Part shown: positions 42,659 through 51,322 of the stretch, in pieces
Numbering within the stretch: the stretch's first letter is position 1
Layout: each line of letters begins with the position of its first letter
Assembly: GCF_028771845.1 (NCBI RefSeq)
Contig: NZ_CP118270.1
Span: 2,294,001 to 2,358,000 of the forward strand
Direction: 5' to 3'
From: Paenibacillus marchantiae
GTDB taxonomy: Bacteria; Bacillota; Bacilli; Paenibacillales; Paenibacillaceae
Length of the DNA: 64,000 nucleotides
Notes under the pieces: model-generated
Told to the model about the DNA's origin: nothing
Databases searched by the model: none
The model's input: the letters and a program-made list of their open reading frames with translations, nothing else
Translations under genes and position numbers: made by a program

Positions 42659-44230
42659 TTGCTAAGTTACACGATGAAAATGCTTATTTTCCCGCTGGGA
42701 TGTCTGCTTGTTATCCTGTCCTCTTATTTTCTAGGGCTTACTCCCCATCTCGCGTTAATGATATGTGCTGGTGTGTTATTTGTAGCAAGTATATATGGGG
42801 AGAAACGTTATCCTGAAATGCGTAATATCCATTGGCTCTTTCTTGGTATATTCCACTATTTCAGTGAACTGAACTGGTGCAATATACTGTATTACCTGCT
42901 CATCATGTCGATGATTCAAGATAAACAACGTGTTACCCAGACGTTACCCATTTCGATGCTACTTGTGCTCGAATATACAGTGATTCGGCTTTCCTATGTA
43001 CCGATTGATACATATGCTTTGCTGGTATCCCTGTTTGACATGTTAACTGTGATTGTCATTATATTTTTATATCATACCTTGATTAACAGCGAGGCAGAGA
43101 AGCGCAGGCTACGGGAGAAAATTCAATTCCTCACCCTCCATGACCCACTCACGGGGTTGCTGAATTATGAAGGGTACATGGATGCTCTTAATAAAACGGT
43201 GGAGGAGCACCGCTCCTTTCTACTGATTATCCTGAATATTCAGAATTTCAACGGGTTTGACAAAGAGGTCGAAGACAACTGGTGCAGCGTAATAGGAAAT
43301 ACAGGCGAAATTATTACGACACAGTTTTCGGATGCATACGGGATATCCCGCTATGCAGGAGATCGCTATGCCGTCATTATGCCTGAAATACAAAATATTG
43401 AAGAACGCATGTCGTCACTGCTGTCAGGGGAGTTACGGGGGTTGCAGGTGAACTACAGCATTTCCCTGTATCCGGGAATGTCTGAGACGTTGCAGCACTT
43501 TATTACGGTGGCGGAGGACAGGTTATTCCAGCAGCAGCGCAATAAATGGTTGAAAAACGAAGAGGAGGTCTTTCGTTCCGAAAGACTTCGGGCTGTTGGT
43601 GAACTGGCCGCGGGCATGGCTCATGAAATTCGCAACCCCCTGACTGCGATTCGAGGTTTCCTGCAGCTTTCACGGGGGCAGGCCTTCAATATCGCACCAT
43701 GGTATGAAGTCATCATGGGGGAGATCACGCGTGTAACAGAGCTAACGGCTGAGTTTTTACAATTTTCCAAACCACACACCAATCACATGAAACCTGAACG
43801 AGTAGGGCATTGTCTCGAACGTGTCATGTCGTTAACCGAGTCGGATGCAGCATCACGGGGCCACCGAATTACACTTGAAATGACTGGGGAGCCAGTCGTG
43901 GTTAATATGGATCGGGACAAGATCGTACAGGTTCTAATCAACCTGATCCGTAATGCTTTTGAAGCGATGGAAGACCCTGGTGAGGTGCATATTGATCTGT
44001 TACATGATGGAGATAAAGCACTTATCTCGATTACCGACACGGGCAGCGGCATTCCAGAGAACTCTCTGGCGACGATCTTTAATCCGTTTTATACGACCAA
44101 GGAAGAAGGTACCGGACTTGGACTGGCTCTTTGTCAGAAAATCGCTCAGGATCATTATGGCAAAATTACCGTTCATAGTGAAATGGGGATTGGCTCTACA
44201 TTCACCCTTCATTTACCTATGGGGGCATAA
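42659..44230 (+). CDS. KinB-like membrane histidine kinase with degenerate GGDEF domain
   Basis: A 523-residue sensor kinase starting with TTG; the duplicated ribosome site CAAAGGGGG lies in the same place as before lpxC and supports this start. Five or six membrane helices fill residues about 5-145. A GGDEF-like domain follows (TLHDPLTGLLNYEGYM, then ISRYAGDRYAVIMPE), where the catalytic GGDEF is AGDRY, so cyclase activity is unlikely. The kinase core has H322 in GMAHEIRNPLTAIRGF, N box LINLIRNAFEAM, and G boxes DTGSGIPE and GTGLGLAL. The core resembles sporulation kinases that feed Spo0F. Its relation to the lpx genes behind it is unknown. Confidence 0.9.
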   Translation: MLSYTMKMLIFPLGCLLVILSSYFLGLTPHLALMICAGVLFVASIYGEKRYPEMRNIHWLFLGIFHYFSELNWCNILYYLLIMSMIQDKQRVTQTLPISMLLVLEYTVIRLSYVPIDTYALLVSLFDMLTVIVIIFLYHTLINSEAEKRRLREKIQFLTLHDPLTGLLNYEGYMDALNKTVEEHRSFLLIILNIQNFNGFDKEVEDNWCSVIGNTGEIITTQFSDAYGISRYAGDRYAVIMPEIQNIEERMSSLLSGELRGLQVNYSISLYPGMSETLQHFITVAEDRLFQQQRNKWLKNEEEVFRSERLRAVGELAAGMAHEIRNPLTAIRGFLQLSRGQAFNIAPWYEVIMGEITRVTELTAEFLQFSKPHTNHMKPERVGHCLERVMSLTESDAASRGHRITLEMTGEPVVVNMDRDKIVQVLINLIRNAFEAMEDPGEVHIDLLHDGDKALISITDTGSGIPENSLATIFNPFYTTKEEGTGLGLALCQKIAQDHYGKITVHSEMGIGSTFTLHLPMGA

Positions 44231-44249
44231 TTCCAACAAACAAAAACGC

Positions 44250-44280
44250 TGAACTACTCCCCGTCAAGTAGACAGTTAAA
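44250..44280. other. Possible insertion-sequence end remnant
   Basis: TGAACTACTCCCCGTCAAGT, then AGACAG, resembles the terminal inverted repeats of IS3-family (IS150-group) elements, which begin TG and carry CCCC and AAGTTAGACA-like text. No matching second end or transposase fragment was found nearby. Confidence 0.25.
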
Positions 44281-44293
44281 AAAATGGTTCGGT

Positions 44294-44334
44294 TAGAAAC
44301 CTTAGCTCGGATAACGTGCTAAGGTTTCTTTTAT
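44294..44334 (+). terminator. Terminator between the kinase gene and lpxC
   Basis: AGAAACCTTAGC and GCTAAGGTTTCT pair perfectly around 11 bases, followed by TTTAT. It makes lpxC dependent on its own promoter. Confidence 0.85.
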
Positions 44335-44401
44335 GCTACTCTGCGCGGTGACGCTTTTTTCAGCGTACTTGCGGATCATTTTATTCTCAGCTACATATCC
44401 G

Positions 44402-44505
44402 TGTGAATTTGACGAGCCTCCAAATATCGACAACATCAGATAATCATAATCGATATAATACATGTAAATAGGATCCGAATGTGAGAATTATGTCAAAGGG
44501 GGCGA
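44402..44505 (+). promoter_or_regulatory. Leader/promoter copy B (before lpxC)
   Basis: Near copy of 42549-42652, including ATCGACAA at 44426-44433, TATAAT at 44454-44459 and the CAAAGGGGGCGA ribosome site seven to eight bases before the lpxC ATG. Confidence 0.7.
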
Positions 44506-44509
44506 TGCT

Positions 44510-45340
44510 ATGTACCAAAAAACGATTCGTAATAGTTTTACATTAGACGGTATTGCTATACATAGTGGGAATTTGTCAGAGATTACTCTGCATTCTGCAC
44601 AACCAAACACGGGTATTATTTTTAGAAGAGTGGATATAGATCCATATGAAATTATTGAAGCTAAAATCGGTAATGTATCCAATACGGACCGTTGCACACA
44701 GCTTAAAAACAACCATGGATACGCTGTATCTATGGTTGAACATACGCTGTCTGCTGTTCGAGGGATGGGTATCGATAACGTGATTATTGATGTTAATGGT
44801 GAAGAATTACCCATTTTTGATGGCAGCTCTACCGGTATTGCAGCAAAGATTTCAGAAGTTGGCCATCTGCAGCAAGAAATTAAAAAAACATATCTTCATT
44901 TACAACAAAAAATTAGAGTTGAGCACGGTAATTCTTTTCTTGAAGCTCATCCCTCTTCAATGATCTCCTATTGCGTGTGTTTTAAAAATGAACACAAAAT
45001 TGCCTACCTCTCAGATCAAACATCCAATTTTAATTTTATAGAAAACAATTACTTAACGGATATTGCACCAGCTAGAACATTTTGTTTTGAAGAAGAAATA
45101 ATGTACTTAAAAAGCAAAGGTTTAATTCAAGGAGCTTCTTTAGAGCATGGAATAGTTATTGGTGAAAAGAAAATTTATCCCAATTTACGTTTTCATGATG
45201 AATTATCTCGTCATAAGCTGCTGGATCTTATTGGCGATTTAGCTTTGAATCCTCCTTTTCATGCAAAAATCATAGGATCGGGAACCTCTCATTATTTGAA
45301 CACTCTTTTTGCTAGAGAATTATTAAATAATCTAATCTAA
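44510..45340 (+). CDS. lpxC: UDP-3-O-acyl-N-acetylglucosamine deacetylase LpxC
   Basis: Committed enzyme of lipid A synthesis: a zinc hydrolase removing the N-acetyl group from UDP-3-O-acyl-GlcNAc. The 276-residue protein aligns along its length with E. coli LpxC. Zinc ligands H78, H235 and D239 (MVEH; LSRHKLLD), general base E77, catalytic H261 (GSGTSHYLN) and the supporting D243 (IGD) are all present, as is ARTFCFEEEI. It is about 30 residues shorter than E. coli LpxC at the C-terminus. It is the first gene of lpxCDA and is AT-rich compared with flanking genes, a sign of transfer. LpxC is not expected in a monoderm Gram-positive cell. Confidence 0.95.
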   Translation: MYQKTIRNSFTLDGIAIHSGNLSEITLHSAQPNTGIIFRRVDIDPYEIIEAKIGNVSNTDRCTQLKNNHGYAVSMVEHTLSAVRGMGIDNVIIDVNGEELPIFDGSSTGIAAKISEVGHLQQEIKKTYLHLQQKIRVEHGNSFLEAHPSSMISYCVCFKNEHKIAYLSDQTSNFNFIENNYLTDIAPARTFCFEEEIMYLKSKGLIQGASLEHGIVIGEKKIYPNLRFHDELSRHKLLDLIGDLALNPPFHAKIIGSGTSHYLNTLFARELLNNLI

Positions 45341-45360
45341 ATACAAAAGGAGACGATATC

Positions 45361-46386
45361 ATGCCATGTAATTTAAATGAAATTTCTGAACAGTTAAATG
45401 GGATTCTAATAGGTGATGGCAATGTCGTTATAACAGGCGTAGGTTCAATTCATGCTGCTAAAGAGGGAGAAATTGCTTTTGTAACGGATAAAAATCTAAA
45501 TAAATTAGATAAATGTAATGCTTCAGCGTTCATTGTGCCAGAAACGACAATAATAGAATTTAAAGTACCTGTTATTAAGGTGAAAAATCCCAGACTCGAT
45601 TTTATTTGTTTAATTGAAATGTTTAGTGAGAAAATCAAAAGTAATGGTGTAGTATCATCAGAAGCAATTCAGCCTTCGGTAACGTTAGGCTACAATGTGC
45701 AGATCGACGAATTCGCGGTAATCAAAGAAGATGTGTCTATTGGGGATCATTCTGTCATTTCTGCGCATTCATTTATTGGAAAAAACGTGACCATTGGAAC
45801 GAATTGCTTGATCCACCCTAATGTCACTGTTCTACAGGATACTTTCATCGGAGATAATGTCATTATTCACTCAGGCGCAGTGATTGGCGCTGACGGCTTT
45901 GGTTTTGAATGGGATGGTCAAAAACAAGTTAAAATACCGCATATCGGAAATGTCATTATTTTTGATGATGTTGAAATTGGCGCAAACACCACTATTGATC
46001 GCGGAACGATTGATTCAACAACCATTGGTAAAGGGACCAAAATGGACAACCTTATTCAAATTGGCCATAATGTTCAAATTGGTGAGCACTGCATTATCGC
46101 AGGTACAAGTGCAATTGGGGGCTCATCAAAAATAGGTAATCGTGTCATAATGGCTGGCGGGAGTGCGGTAATTAATAATATTACTATTGGAGATAGCTGC
46201 GTTGTTTTAGCTAAAACCATGGTTACTAAAAACATGCCCGCGAACTCAATGGTGTCAGGGTATACGGCTCGTTCACATAAGAGACAACTACGAGAATCCG
46301 CTGCACTTTCCAGACTCCCCCAAACGATAAAAAAACTAAATGAAAAACTTGATGAACTTTCCAAAACAAAGGAAGGTGCTAAATGA
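45361..46386 (+). CDS. lpxD: UDP-3-O-acylglucosamine N-acyltransferase LpxD
   Basis: Adds the second 3-hydroxyacyl chain, from acyl carrier protein, to the free amine made by LpxC. The 341-residue protein has the N-terminal uridine-binding domain (about 1-100; GVGSIHAAKEGEIAFVTD), a left-handed beta-helix of hexapeptide repeats (105-310) with GADGFGF at 176-182 and catalytic H236 in QIGHNVQIGEHCI, and a C-terminal helix (LPQTIKKLNEKLDELSK). Length equals the E. coli enzyme. AAAAGGAG ribosome site; it follows lpxC by 20 bases and its stop overlaps the lpxA start. 19 of the first 60 bases are G or C. Confidence 0.95.
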   Translation: MPCNLNEISEQLNGILIGDGNVVITGVGSIHAAKEGEIAFVTDKNLNKLDKCNASAFIVPETTIIEFKVPVIKVKNPRLDFICLIEMFSEKIKSNGVVSSEAIQPSVTLGYNVQIDEFAVIKEDVSIGDHSVISAHSFIGKNVTIGTNCLIHPNVTVLQDTFIGDNVIIHSGAVIGADGFGFEWDGQKQVKIPHIGNVIIFDDVEIGANTTIDRGTIDSTTIGKGTKMDNLIQIGHNVQIGEHCIIAGTSAIGGSSKIGNRVIMAGGSAVINNITIGDSCVVLAKTMVTKNMPANSMVSGYTARSHKRQLRESAALSRLPQTIKKLNEKLDELSKTKEGAK

Positions 46387-47159
46387 TACATCAGTCAGCC
46401 ATTATTCATCCTACAGCAGTAATTGGAGAAAATGTCGAAGTCGGACCCTTCAGTATTATTGAAGAAAATTCAAAAATAGGTAGCGGGTGTAGGATTGGAA
46501 GTTACGTTATCATAGGGGCTAACACGATATTGGGGGGGGATAACTATATTTCACATGGTGCCATTATCGGTTCAGATCCACAAGATAAAAGTTATCAAGG
46601 CGAAGAATCGTATCTCATTATTGGAGATAATAATACCGTGAGAGAGTATGTCACCATATGTAAAGGCACATCAAAAGGAGATTGTTTCACGAGAGTAGGA
46701 AGTAACAACTTTATTATGAATTATGCTCATATCGCACATGATGTATTGATGGGAGATCACAACGTCATCGTCAATAATGTGCAGATTGGCGGACATGTTA
46801 ATATTGAAGACTATATCACTTTTGGTTGTGGTTCAGGTGTACACCAATCATGTAACATAGGAAGGTTTGCAATGATTGGAGCGGGAAGTAAAGTTTCACA
46901 AGATATCGTTCCATATTCTTTAGCAGATGGTCCGCGTTCGTACATACATGGAATCAATACCGTTGGTCTAAGAAGAAATGGATTTTCAAATGAAGAAATA
47001 AGCACGATAAAAAAGATTAATACCATTTTATTTCGCCAAAAGCGAACTCTTGATCAATCTATTGAAGAAATAAACAACTTACCTCCTTCTGAATTTAAAG
47101 AACACACATTGAATTTTCTATATAAATCTACACGCGGAATTGTACGAATGAAGCGATAA
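46383..47159 (+). CDS. lpxA: UDP-N-acetylglucosamine O-acyltransferase LpxA
   Basis: First pathway enzyme: transfers a 3-hydroxyacyl chain from acyl carrier protein to O-3 of UDP-GlcNAc. The 258-residue protein has the hexapeptide beta-helix (IHPTAVIGENVEVGPFSIIE onward), catalytic H119 in NYAHIAHDV (E. coli H125), the VHQSCNIGRFAMIGAGSKVS segment, and a C-terminal helical part ending FLYKSTRGIVR, as in E. coli. At the hydrocarbon-ruler position of E. coli G173 it has alanine, which may shift acyl length. ATGA overlap with lpxD couples translation. A native-looking terminator follows. The gene order C-D-A differs from the usual lpxD-fabZ-lpxA-lpxB cluster, and no fabZ is present. Confidence 0.95.
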   Translation: MIHQSAIIHPTAVIGENVEVGPFSIIEENSKIGSGCRIGSYVIIGANTILGGDNYISHGAIIGSDPQDKSYQGEESYLIIGDNNTVREYVTICKGTSKGDCFTRVGSNNFIMNYAHIAHDVLMGDHNVIVNNVQIGGHVNIEDYITFGCGSGVHQSCNIGRFAMIGAGSKVSQDIVPYSLADGPRSYIHGINTVGLRRNGFSNEEISTIKKINTILFRQKRTLDQSIEEINNLPPSEFKEHTLNFLYKSTRGIVRMKR

Positions 47160-47162
47160 AAT

Positions 47163-47216
47163 GGAAAACGCCGCAAAGGTCCGGAATGAAGCGGAACCTA
47201 AAGCGGCGTTTTTGTT
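47163..47216. terminator. Terminator between lpxA and the ABC exporter genes
   Basis: AAAACGCCGC and GCGGCGTTTT form the outer stem with a GGT..CCG/CGG..ACC inner stem, followed by more T. It can serve both facing genes. Confidence 0.85.
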
Positions 47217-47256
47217 TGTGTTTCTTTGTTTTAATCATCAATGAACACGAACCCAA

Positions 47257-49083
47257 TCAGGTAAGCTGTCCCTGATGCAACTGATAATAGAAACCTTGCT
47301 GTTGCATCAACTCATCATGGCTGCCTCGTTCGGCAATTTTGCCGTCATCAATGACGAGAATCTGATCGGCCTCACGAATCGTGCTTAACCTGTGGGCAAT
47401 GACGAAGCTGGTGCGATCCTTCATCAAGGTGCTCATCGCCTCCTGAATCTGCATTTCGGTGCGTGTATCGATGCTGCTGGTTGCTTCATCCAGAATAAGA
47501 ATTGACGGATCAGCAAGAATGGCACGAGCGATGGTTAACAGTTGTCGCTGTCCTTGACTCAGATTGCTGCCACCGAAAATGATCGGGGTATCGTAACCCT
47601 GCGATAATTTGCGGATGAAGGAGTGGGCATTTGCCAACTTCGCTGCTTGCTGGATCTGTTCGTCCGTTGCATCGGGTTTGCCGTAGGCAATATTGTCACG
47701 AATGGTGCCGGAGAACAGATAGGCATCTTGTAACACAATGCCAAGTTTGCGCCTTAGCTGGTCCTTCTCCAGTTCGGAGATGTCACAGCCATCAATGGTA
47801 ATCCGTCCGCCCGTAATCTCGTAAAAACGGGGCAGCAGGTTGATGATGGTCGTTTTACCGGCTCCAGTCGGTCCGACAAGTGCAATCATCTCGCCTGGCT
47901 TGGCGGTGAAGCTGACCTTTTTCAGGATTTCCCTCTCGGAGTTATACCCAAAGGATACATCTTCAAATACAACTTTCCCCTGAATCTGCTGCAGTTGTTT
48001 CTTCTGTTCTTCCACGTATTCACTTGGTGTATCAATAATGTGGAATACGCGCTCGGCACCTGCAATAGCTGCCTGAATCAGGTTGTACTGGTTCGCCAAA
48101 TCATTGATGGGCCGCTCAATCTGGCGGGAGTAAGCAAGGAAACTTACAATCAGCCCGATGGACGTCAGATCATGATAAGCCATCCATCCACCTACCGCTG
48201 CCAGTATGGCAAAGCCGATATTGTTCATGACATTCATCGTTGGCCCGACCAGACCAGATACGCTCTGAGCTTGGGTACTGGAAGTGCGAAGCTTCTCGTT
48301 CAGATTCTGAAAATGTTTTTGTGCCTGCTCCTGACGATTATAGGCTGCAACCACCTTTTGTCCGGCAATAGTTTCTTGAGCGTAGCCATTAAGCTCACCA
48401 AGCAACTTTTGCTGGGCGGTAAAATGTTTGCGTGTTCTTGAAGCGATCAGCCGAGTGGCGATCGTAATCAGGGGAACAGTGACCAGACTGAGCAGTGTCA
48501 GTCGGACATCCAGTGCAAACATGATGGACAGAGAGCCAACCAGCAAGATGGCGCTGGACATCAGTTGAGTTACACTTTGATTCAGCGTCGTGGACACGTT
48601 ATCGATATCATTGGTAGCCCGGCTCATCAGATCACCGCTCTGATTTTTGTCAAAAAAGCTGATCGGCAGCTGTTGCAGCCGTGAAAACAGAGCATGGCGC
48701 AGATCTTTTACGGTCAGTTGGGAAACACCGATCATGACATAGGATTGAGCCCACATCATGAACGAGCCGAGGACGTATACGGTCAGCAATAACATGCAGT
48801 CTTTCAGCAGACCGTCCGTAATTTTGGGAACGATATGTTCATTGACCGCACGGCCGAGCAGATAAGGTCCTGCCAGATTAAGTAACGTTCCAAGAGCCGT
48901 CAGTACCAGAGCAGTGATAACCCCTTTGCGATGACGTCCCATGTATGACCATACTCGGATGATCGCGTGCCGTGCGTTCTTGGCTCTTACTTTGGGAACC
49001 GGGCCTCGGCCGGGTGGCCCAGGTCTTCCGATCATCGGTGGGACAACGGTTTGATGGATGGAGGAAGAAGCGTTTTTAGCCAA
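47257..49083 (-). CDS. ABC exporter half-transporter with canonical ATP site (BmrD/YheH-like)
   Basis: A 608-residue half-transporter: six membrane helices (about 55-370) and one ATPase domain. Walker A GPTGAGKTT, signature LSQGQRQLLTIARAI (Q in place of the usual second G) and Walker B ILILDEATSSID with the catalytic glutamate. The first 40 residues are proline-rich (PGPPGRGPVP). TTG 49083 is chosen: it lies nine bases behind GGAGG and overlaps the previous stop, whereas the in-frame ATG at 49092 abuts the ribosome site. It forms a heterodimer with the preceding gene's product; such pairs expel drugs or lipids. Confidence 0.9.
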   Translation of the reverse strand: MAKNASSSIHQTVVPPMIGRPGPPGRGPVPKVRAKNARHAIIRVWSYMGRHRKGVITALVLTALGTLLNLAGPYLLGRAVNEHIVPKITDGLLKDCMLLLTVYVLGSFMMWAQSYVMIGVSQLTVKDLRHALFSRLQQLPISFFDKNQSGDLMSRATNDIDNVSTTLNQSVTQLMSSAILLVGSLSIMFALDVRLTLLSLVTVPLITIATRLIASRTRKHFTAQQKLLGELNGYAQETIAGQKVVAAYNRQEQAQKHFQNLNEKLRTSSTQAQSVSGLVGPTMNVMNNIGFAILAAVGGWMAYHDLTSIGLIVSFLAYSRQIERPINDLANQYNLIQAAIAGAERVFHIIDTPSEYVEEQKKQLQQIQGKVVFEDVSFGYNSEREILKKVSFTAKPGEMIALVGPTGAGKTTIINLLPRFYEITGGRITIDGCDISELEKDQLRRKLGIVLQDAYLFSGTIRDNIAYGKPDATDEQIQQAAKLANAHSFIRKLSQGYDTPIIFGGSNLSQGQRQLLTIARAILADPSILILDEATSSIDTRTEMQIQEAMSTLMKDRTSFVIAHRLSTIREADQILVIDDGKIAERGSHDELMQQQGFYYQLHQGQLT

Positions 49084-50797
49084 ATTGAACATCCTCCTTC
49101 CGTTGCTGCGAATAATAGATGGATTGGTAATGTGATGAATGGGCCATGAGATGTGTATGTGTACCACTTGCCACGATTTCTCCTTCATCAAGCACGTAAA
49201 TACAGTCTGCATCCTTTACAGAAGAGATCCGTTGTGCAATCAAGAAGGTCGTACTATTTTTCATTAGTGAATGGAGCGCCTTCTGAATGCTTGCTTCGGT
49301 ACGCAGATCGACGGCACTGGTGCTGTCGTCCAGAATTAGAACCTCCGGTTGCATGAGTAGGGCACGGGCGATAGAAATTCGCTGTTTCTGCCCACCTGAG
49401 AGATTGACCCCGCGCTGGCCCAACTCCGTGTCATATCCATCTTTCAGATTCATAATAAAATCATCAGCCGCCGCCGCTTGAGATGCGGCACGTAGTTCAG
49501 CTTCCGTTGCATCAGGTCTGCCGAAGCAGATGTTATCCCGGATGCTGCCACTGAACAGGATGGATTCCTGTAATACGATGGACACACGGCTGCGAAGATC
49601 CTGGAGATCCCAGTTACGCACGTTCACTCCATTCACGAGCACTTCACCCTGTGAGGCATCATACAAGCGGGGGATCAGCTGTACAAGTGAGGTTTTGCCT
49701 GATCCTGTAGATCCGAGCAGGGCCACTTTTTCTCCCGGCCGAGCCGTCAGTGTAATTCCGGAGAGGGTATGTTCTCCATCATAGCGGAAATATACGTCCT
49801 TGAATTCCACCTGACCTGCTCCTTTACGAGACATATCATCTCCCGATTGAATATCAGGCTGGGTGTGAAGCACCTCGTTGATGCGTGTTGCAGACACTTT
49901 GGCGCGGGAGAAGCTCATCATCATCATACCGATTGAAGTGAGCGACGAGAGTACAACCGTTACGTAGTTGATAAAAGCAATCAAGTCCCCGGCAGCAATA
50001 TCGCCTCCAACCACCTGAAAGCCCCCAAACCACAGCACCGCTACAATGGTCGCATTCAGCATCAGGCTTAATACCGGTGCATTCAGCGATACGATGCGCC
50101 AAGCTTTCACTGCCGTATGGGTATAGTCTTCATTGGCTTGCTGGAAACGCTTCTTCTCCTGACGTGCGCGTGCAAAAGCTTTGACGACACGAATGCCGGC
50201 CAGATTCTCTTGAAGAACCGCGTTCACCTTGTCGAGTTTGTTCTGAACGCTGGCGAACAGCGGATAGGAAGCGGATATCAGGATATATAAGATGATAAAC
50301 AGAATCGGCACGGACAAAATGAGAATGAGCGCCAATTTGACACTGATCGTAAACGCCATAATAATACTGCCGATGATCAGCATCGGCGAACGGATAAACA
50401 TACGCAGAAGCATCTGTACAAAGGTCTGCATCTGGGTGATATCACTCGTCAGGCGAGTAATAAGCGAGCCTTCCTGGAAGGTATCCAGATTACGGAACGA
50501 GAACTTCTGGATATGATCAAACAATTCCTGGCGCAGATCGGTTCCGTATCCAACGGCAGCTTTGCTTGAAAACAGCGTACATCCTGCACCGCCAACCCAT
50601 CCGATTAACGCAAAAAGAAGCATAAACAAACCTGTAGTCATAATGTGGGACAGGTTCCCTGCAAGAACACCATCATCCACAATGCTGGACATCAGCTTGG
50701 GTTGAAGCAGGTCCATAGCAACCTCAAGGACCATGAGTAGCGGAGCAAGAATGGCCGCTGACTTATACGGGGTAAGAAATCGTTTTAACGTCCACAA
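49076..50797 (-). CDS. ABC exporter half-transporter with degenerate ATP site (BmrC/YheI-like)
   Basis: A 573-residue half-transporter: six helices (about 15-310) and an ATPase domain with Walker A GSTGSGKTS, signature [15 protein letters not shown] and Walker B LILDDSTSAVD, where aspartate replaces the catalytic glutamate. The partner protein carries the intact site, so the pair is asymmetric, as in BmrCD, LmrCD or TM287/288. It is followed directly by its partner and preceded by a MarR gene 70 bases upstream on the same strand, giving a drug-inducible operon layout. Substrate unknown. Confidence 0.92.
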   Translation of the reverse strand: MWTLKRFLTPYKSAAILAPLLMVLEVAMDLLQPKLMSSIVDDGVLAGNLSHIMTTGLFMLLFALIGWVGGAGCTLFSSKAAVGYGTDLRQELFDHIQKFSFRNLDTFQEGSLITRLTSDITQMQTFVQMLLRMFIRSPMLIIGSIIMAFTISVKLALILILSVPILFIILYILISASYPLFASVQNKLDKVNAVLQENLAGIRVVKAFARARQEKKRFQQANEDYTHTAVKAWRIVSLNAPVLSLMLNATIVAVLWFGGFQVVGGDIAAGDLIAFINYVTVVLSSLTSIGMMMMSFSRAKVSATRINEVLHTQPDIQSGDDMSRKGAGQVEFKDVYFRYDGEHTLSGITLTARPGEKVALLGSTGSGKTSLVQLIPRLYDASQGEVLVNGVNVRNWDLQDLRSRVSIVLQESILFSGSIRDNICFGRPDATEAELRAASQAAAADDFIMNLKDGYDTELGQRGVNLSGGQKQRISIARALLMQPEVLILDDSTSAVDLRTEASIQKALHSLMKNSTTFLIAQRISSVKDADCIYVLDEGEIVASGTHTHLMAHSSHYQSIYYSQQRKEDVQFG

Positions 50798-50867
50798 TGG
50801 GAAAAATCACCTCATTCGATATGAAATAATCATGTTGCAAAAATTTATGCAGACAGATGAATCTCAC

Positions 50868-51302
50868 TTAATATTCTCGCAGATTCTGAACCATACGCTG
50901 GGCGAGCGCTGACATCAGCTGCGATTCTTCAGGTGTAAAATCTTTCTGGGCTTGGCGATCAAGCTCTTGGAATACTTCTCTCAGTTCCTTAAGCGCAGCA
51001 CGGCCTTGATCGGTCAGATAGACACGCAGACTGCGCAGATCCTTCGGGTCAGCTTCACGCCGTATAAAACCCGAGCTTTCCATACGTTTCAGCATTACCG
51101 TTACCGTTGCAGGGGCGCGGCGAAGCTGTTCGGCCAGTTGTTTCTGGGTCTGACCATCTTCCCGTTCAAGCTGGAATAGCAGCGGCGGTTGTCCAGGATA
51201 CAACTCAGGGTGGTTGATAAGTTTCTCATGAACCTTGTAACGCTGTAGCTTGACGAGTTCTGATAACTGTCCCATTAACCGTTCATTTCGATCTGATTTC
51301 AT
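50868..51302 (-). CDS. MarR-family transcriptional regulator
   Basis: A 144-residue winged-helix repressor (QTQKQLAEQLRRAPATVTVM, then DPKDLRSLRVYLTDQGR for the wing). The longest frame starts at 51359, but a good promoter (51339-51367) and palindrome (51323-51334) lie inside it, so translation must begin downstream; ATG 51302 has AAAGGATGG ahead. It lies before the two exporter genes on the same strand and probably represses the whole operon, with a ligand such as a toxic compound relieving repression. Confidence 0.9.
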   Translation of the reverse strand: MKSDRNERLMGQLSELVKLQRYKVHEKLINHPELYPGQPPLLFQLEREDGQTQKQLAEQLRRAPATVTVMLKRMESSGFIRREADPKDLRSLRVYLTDQGRAALKELREVFQELDRQAQKDFTPEESQLMSALAQRMVQNLREY

Positions 51303-51322
51303 AAGCGCTTCCATCCTTTTAA

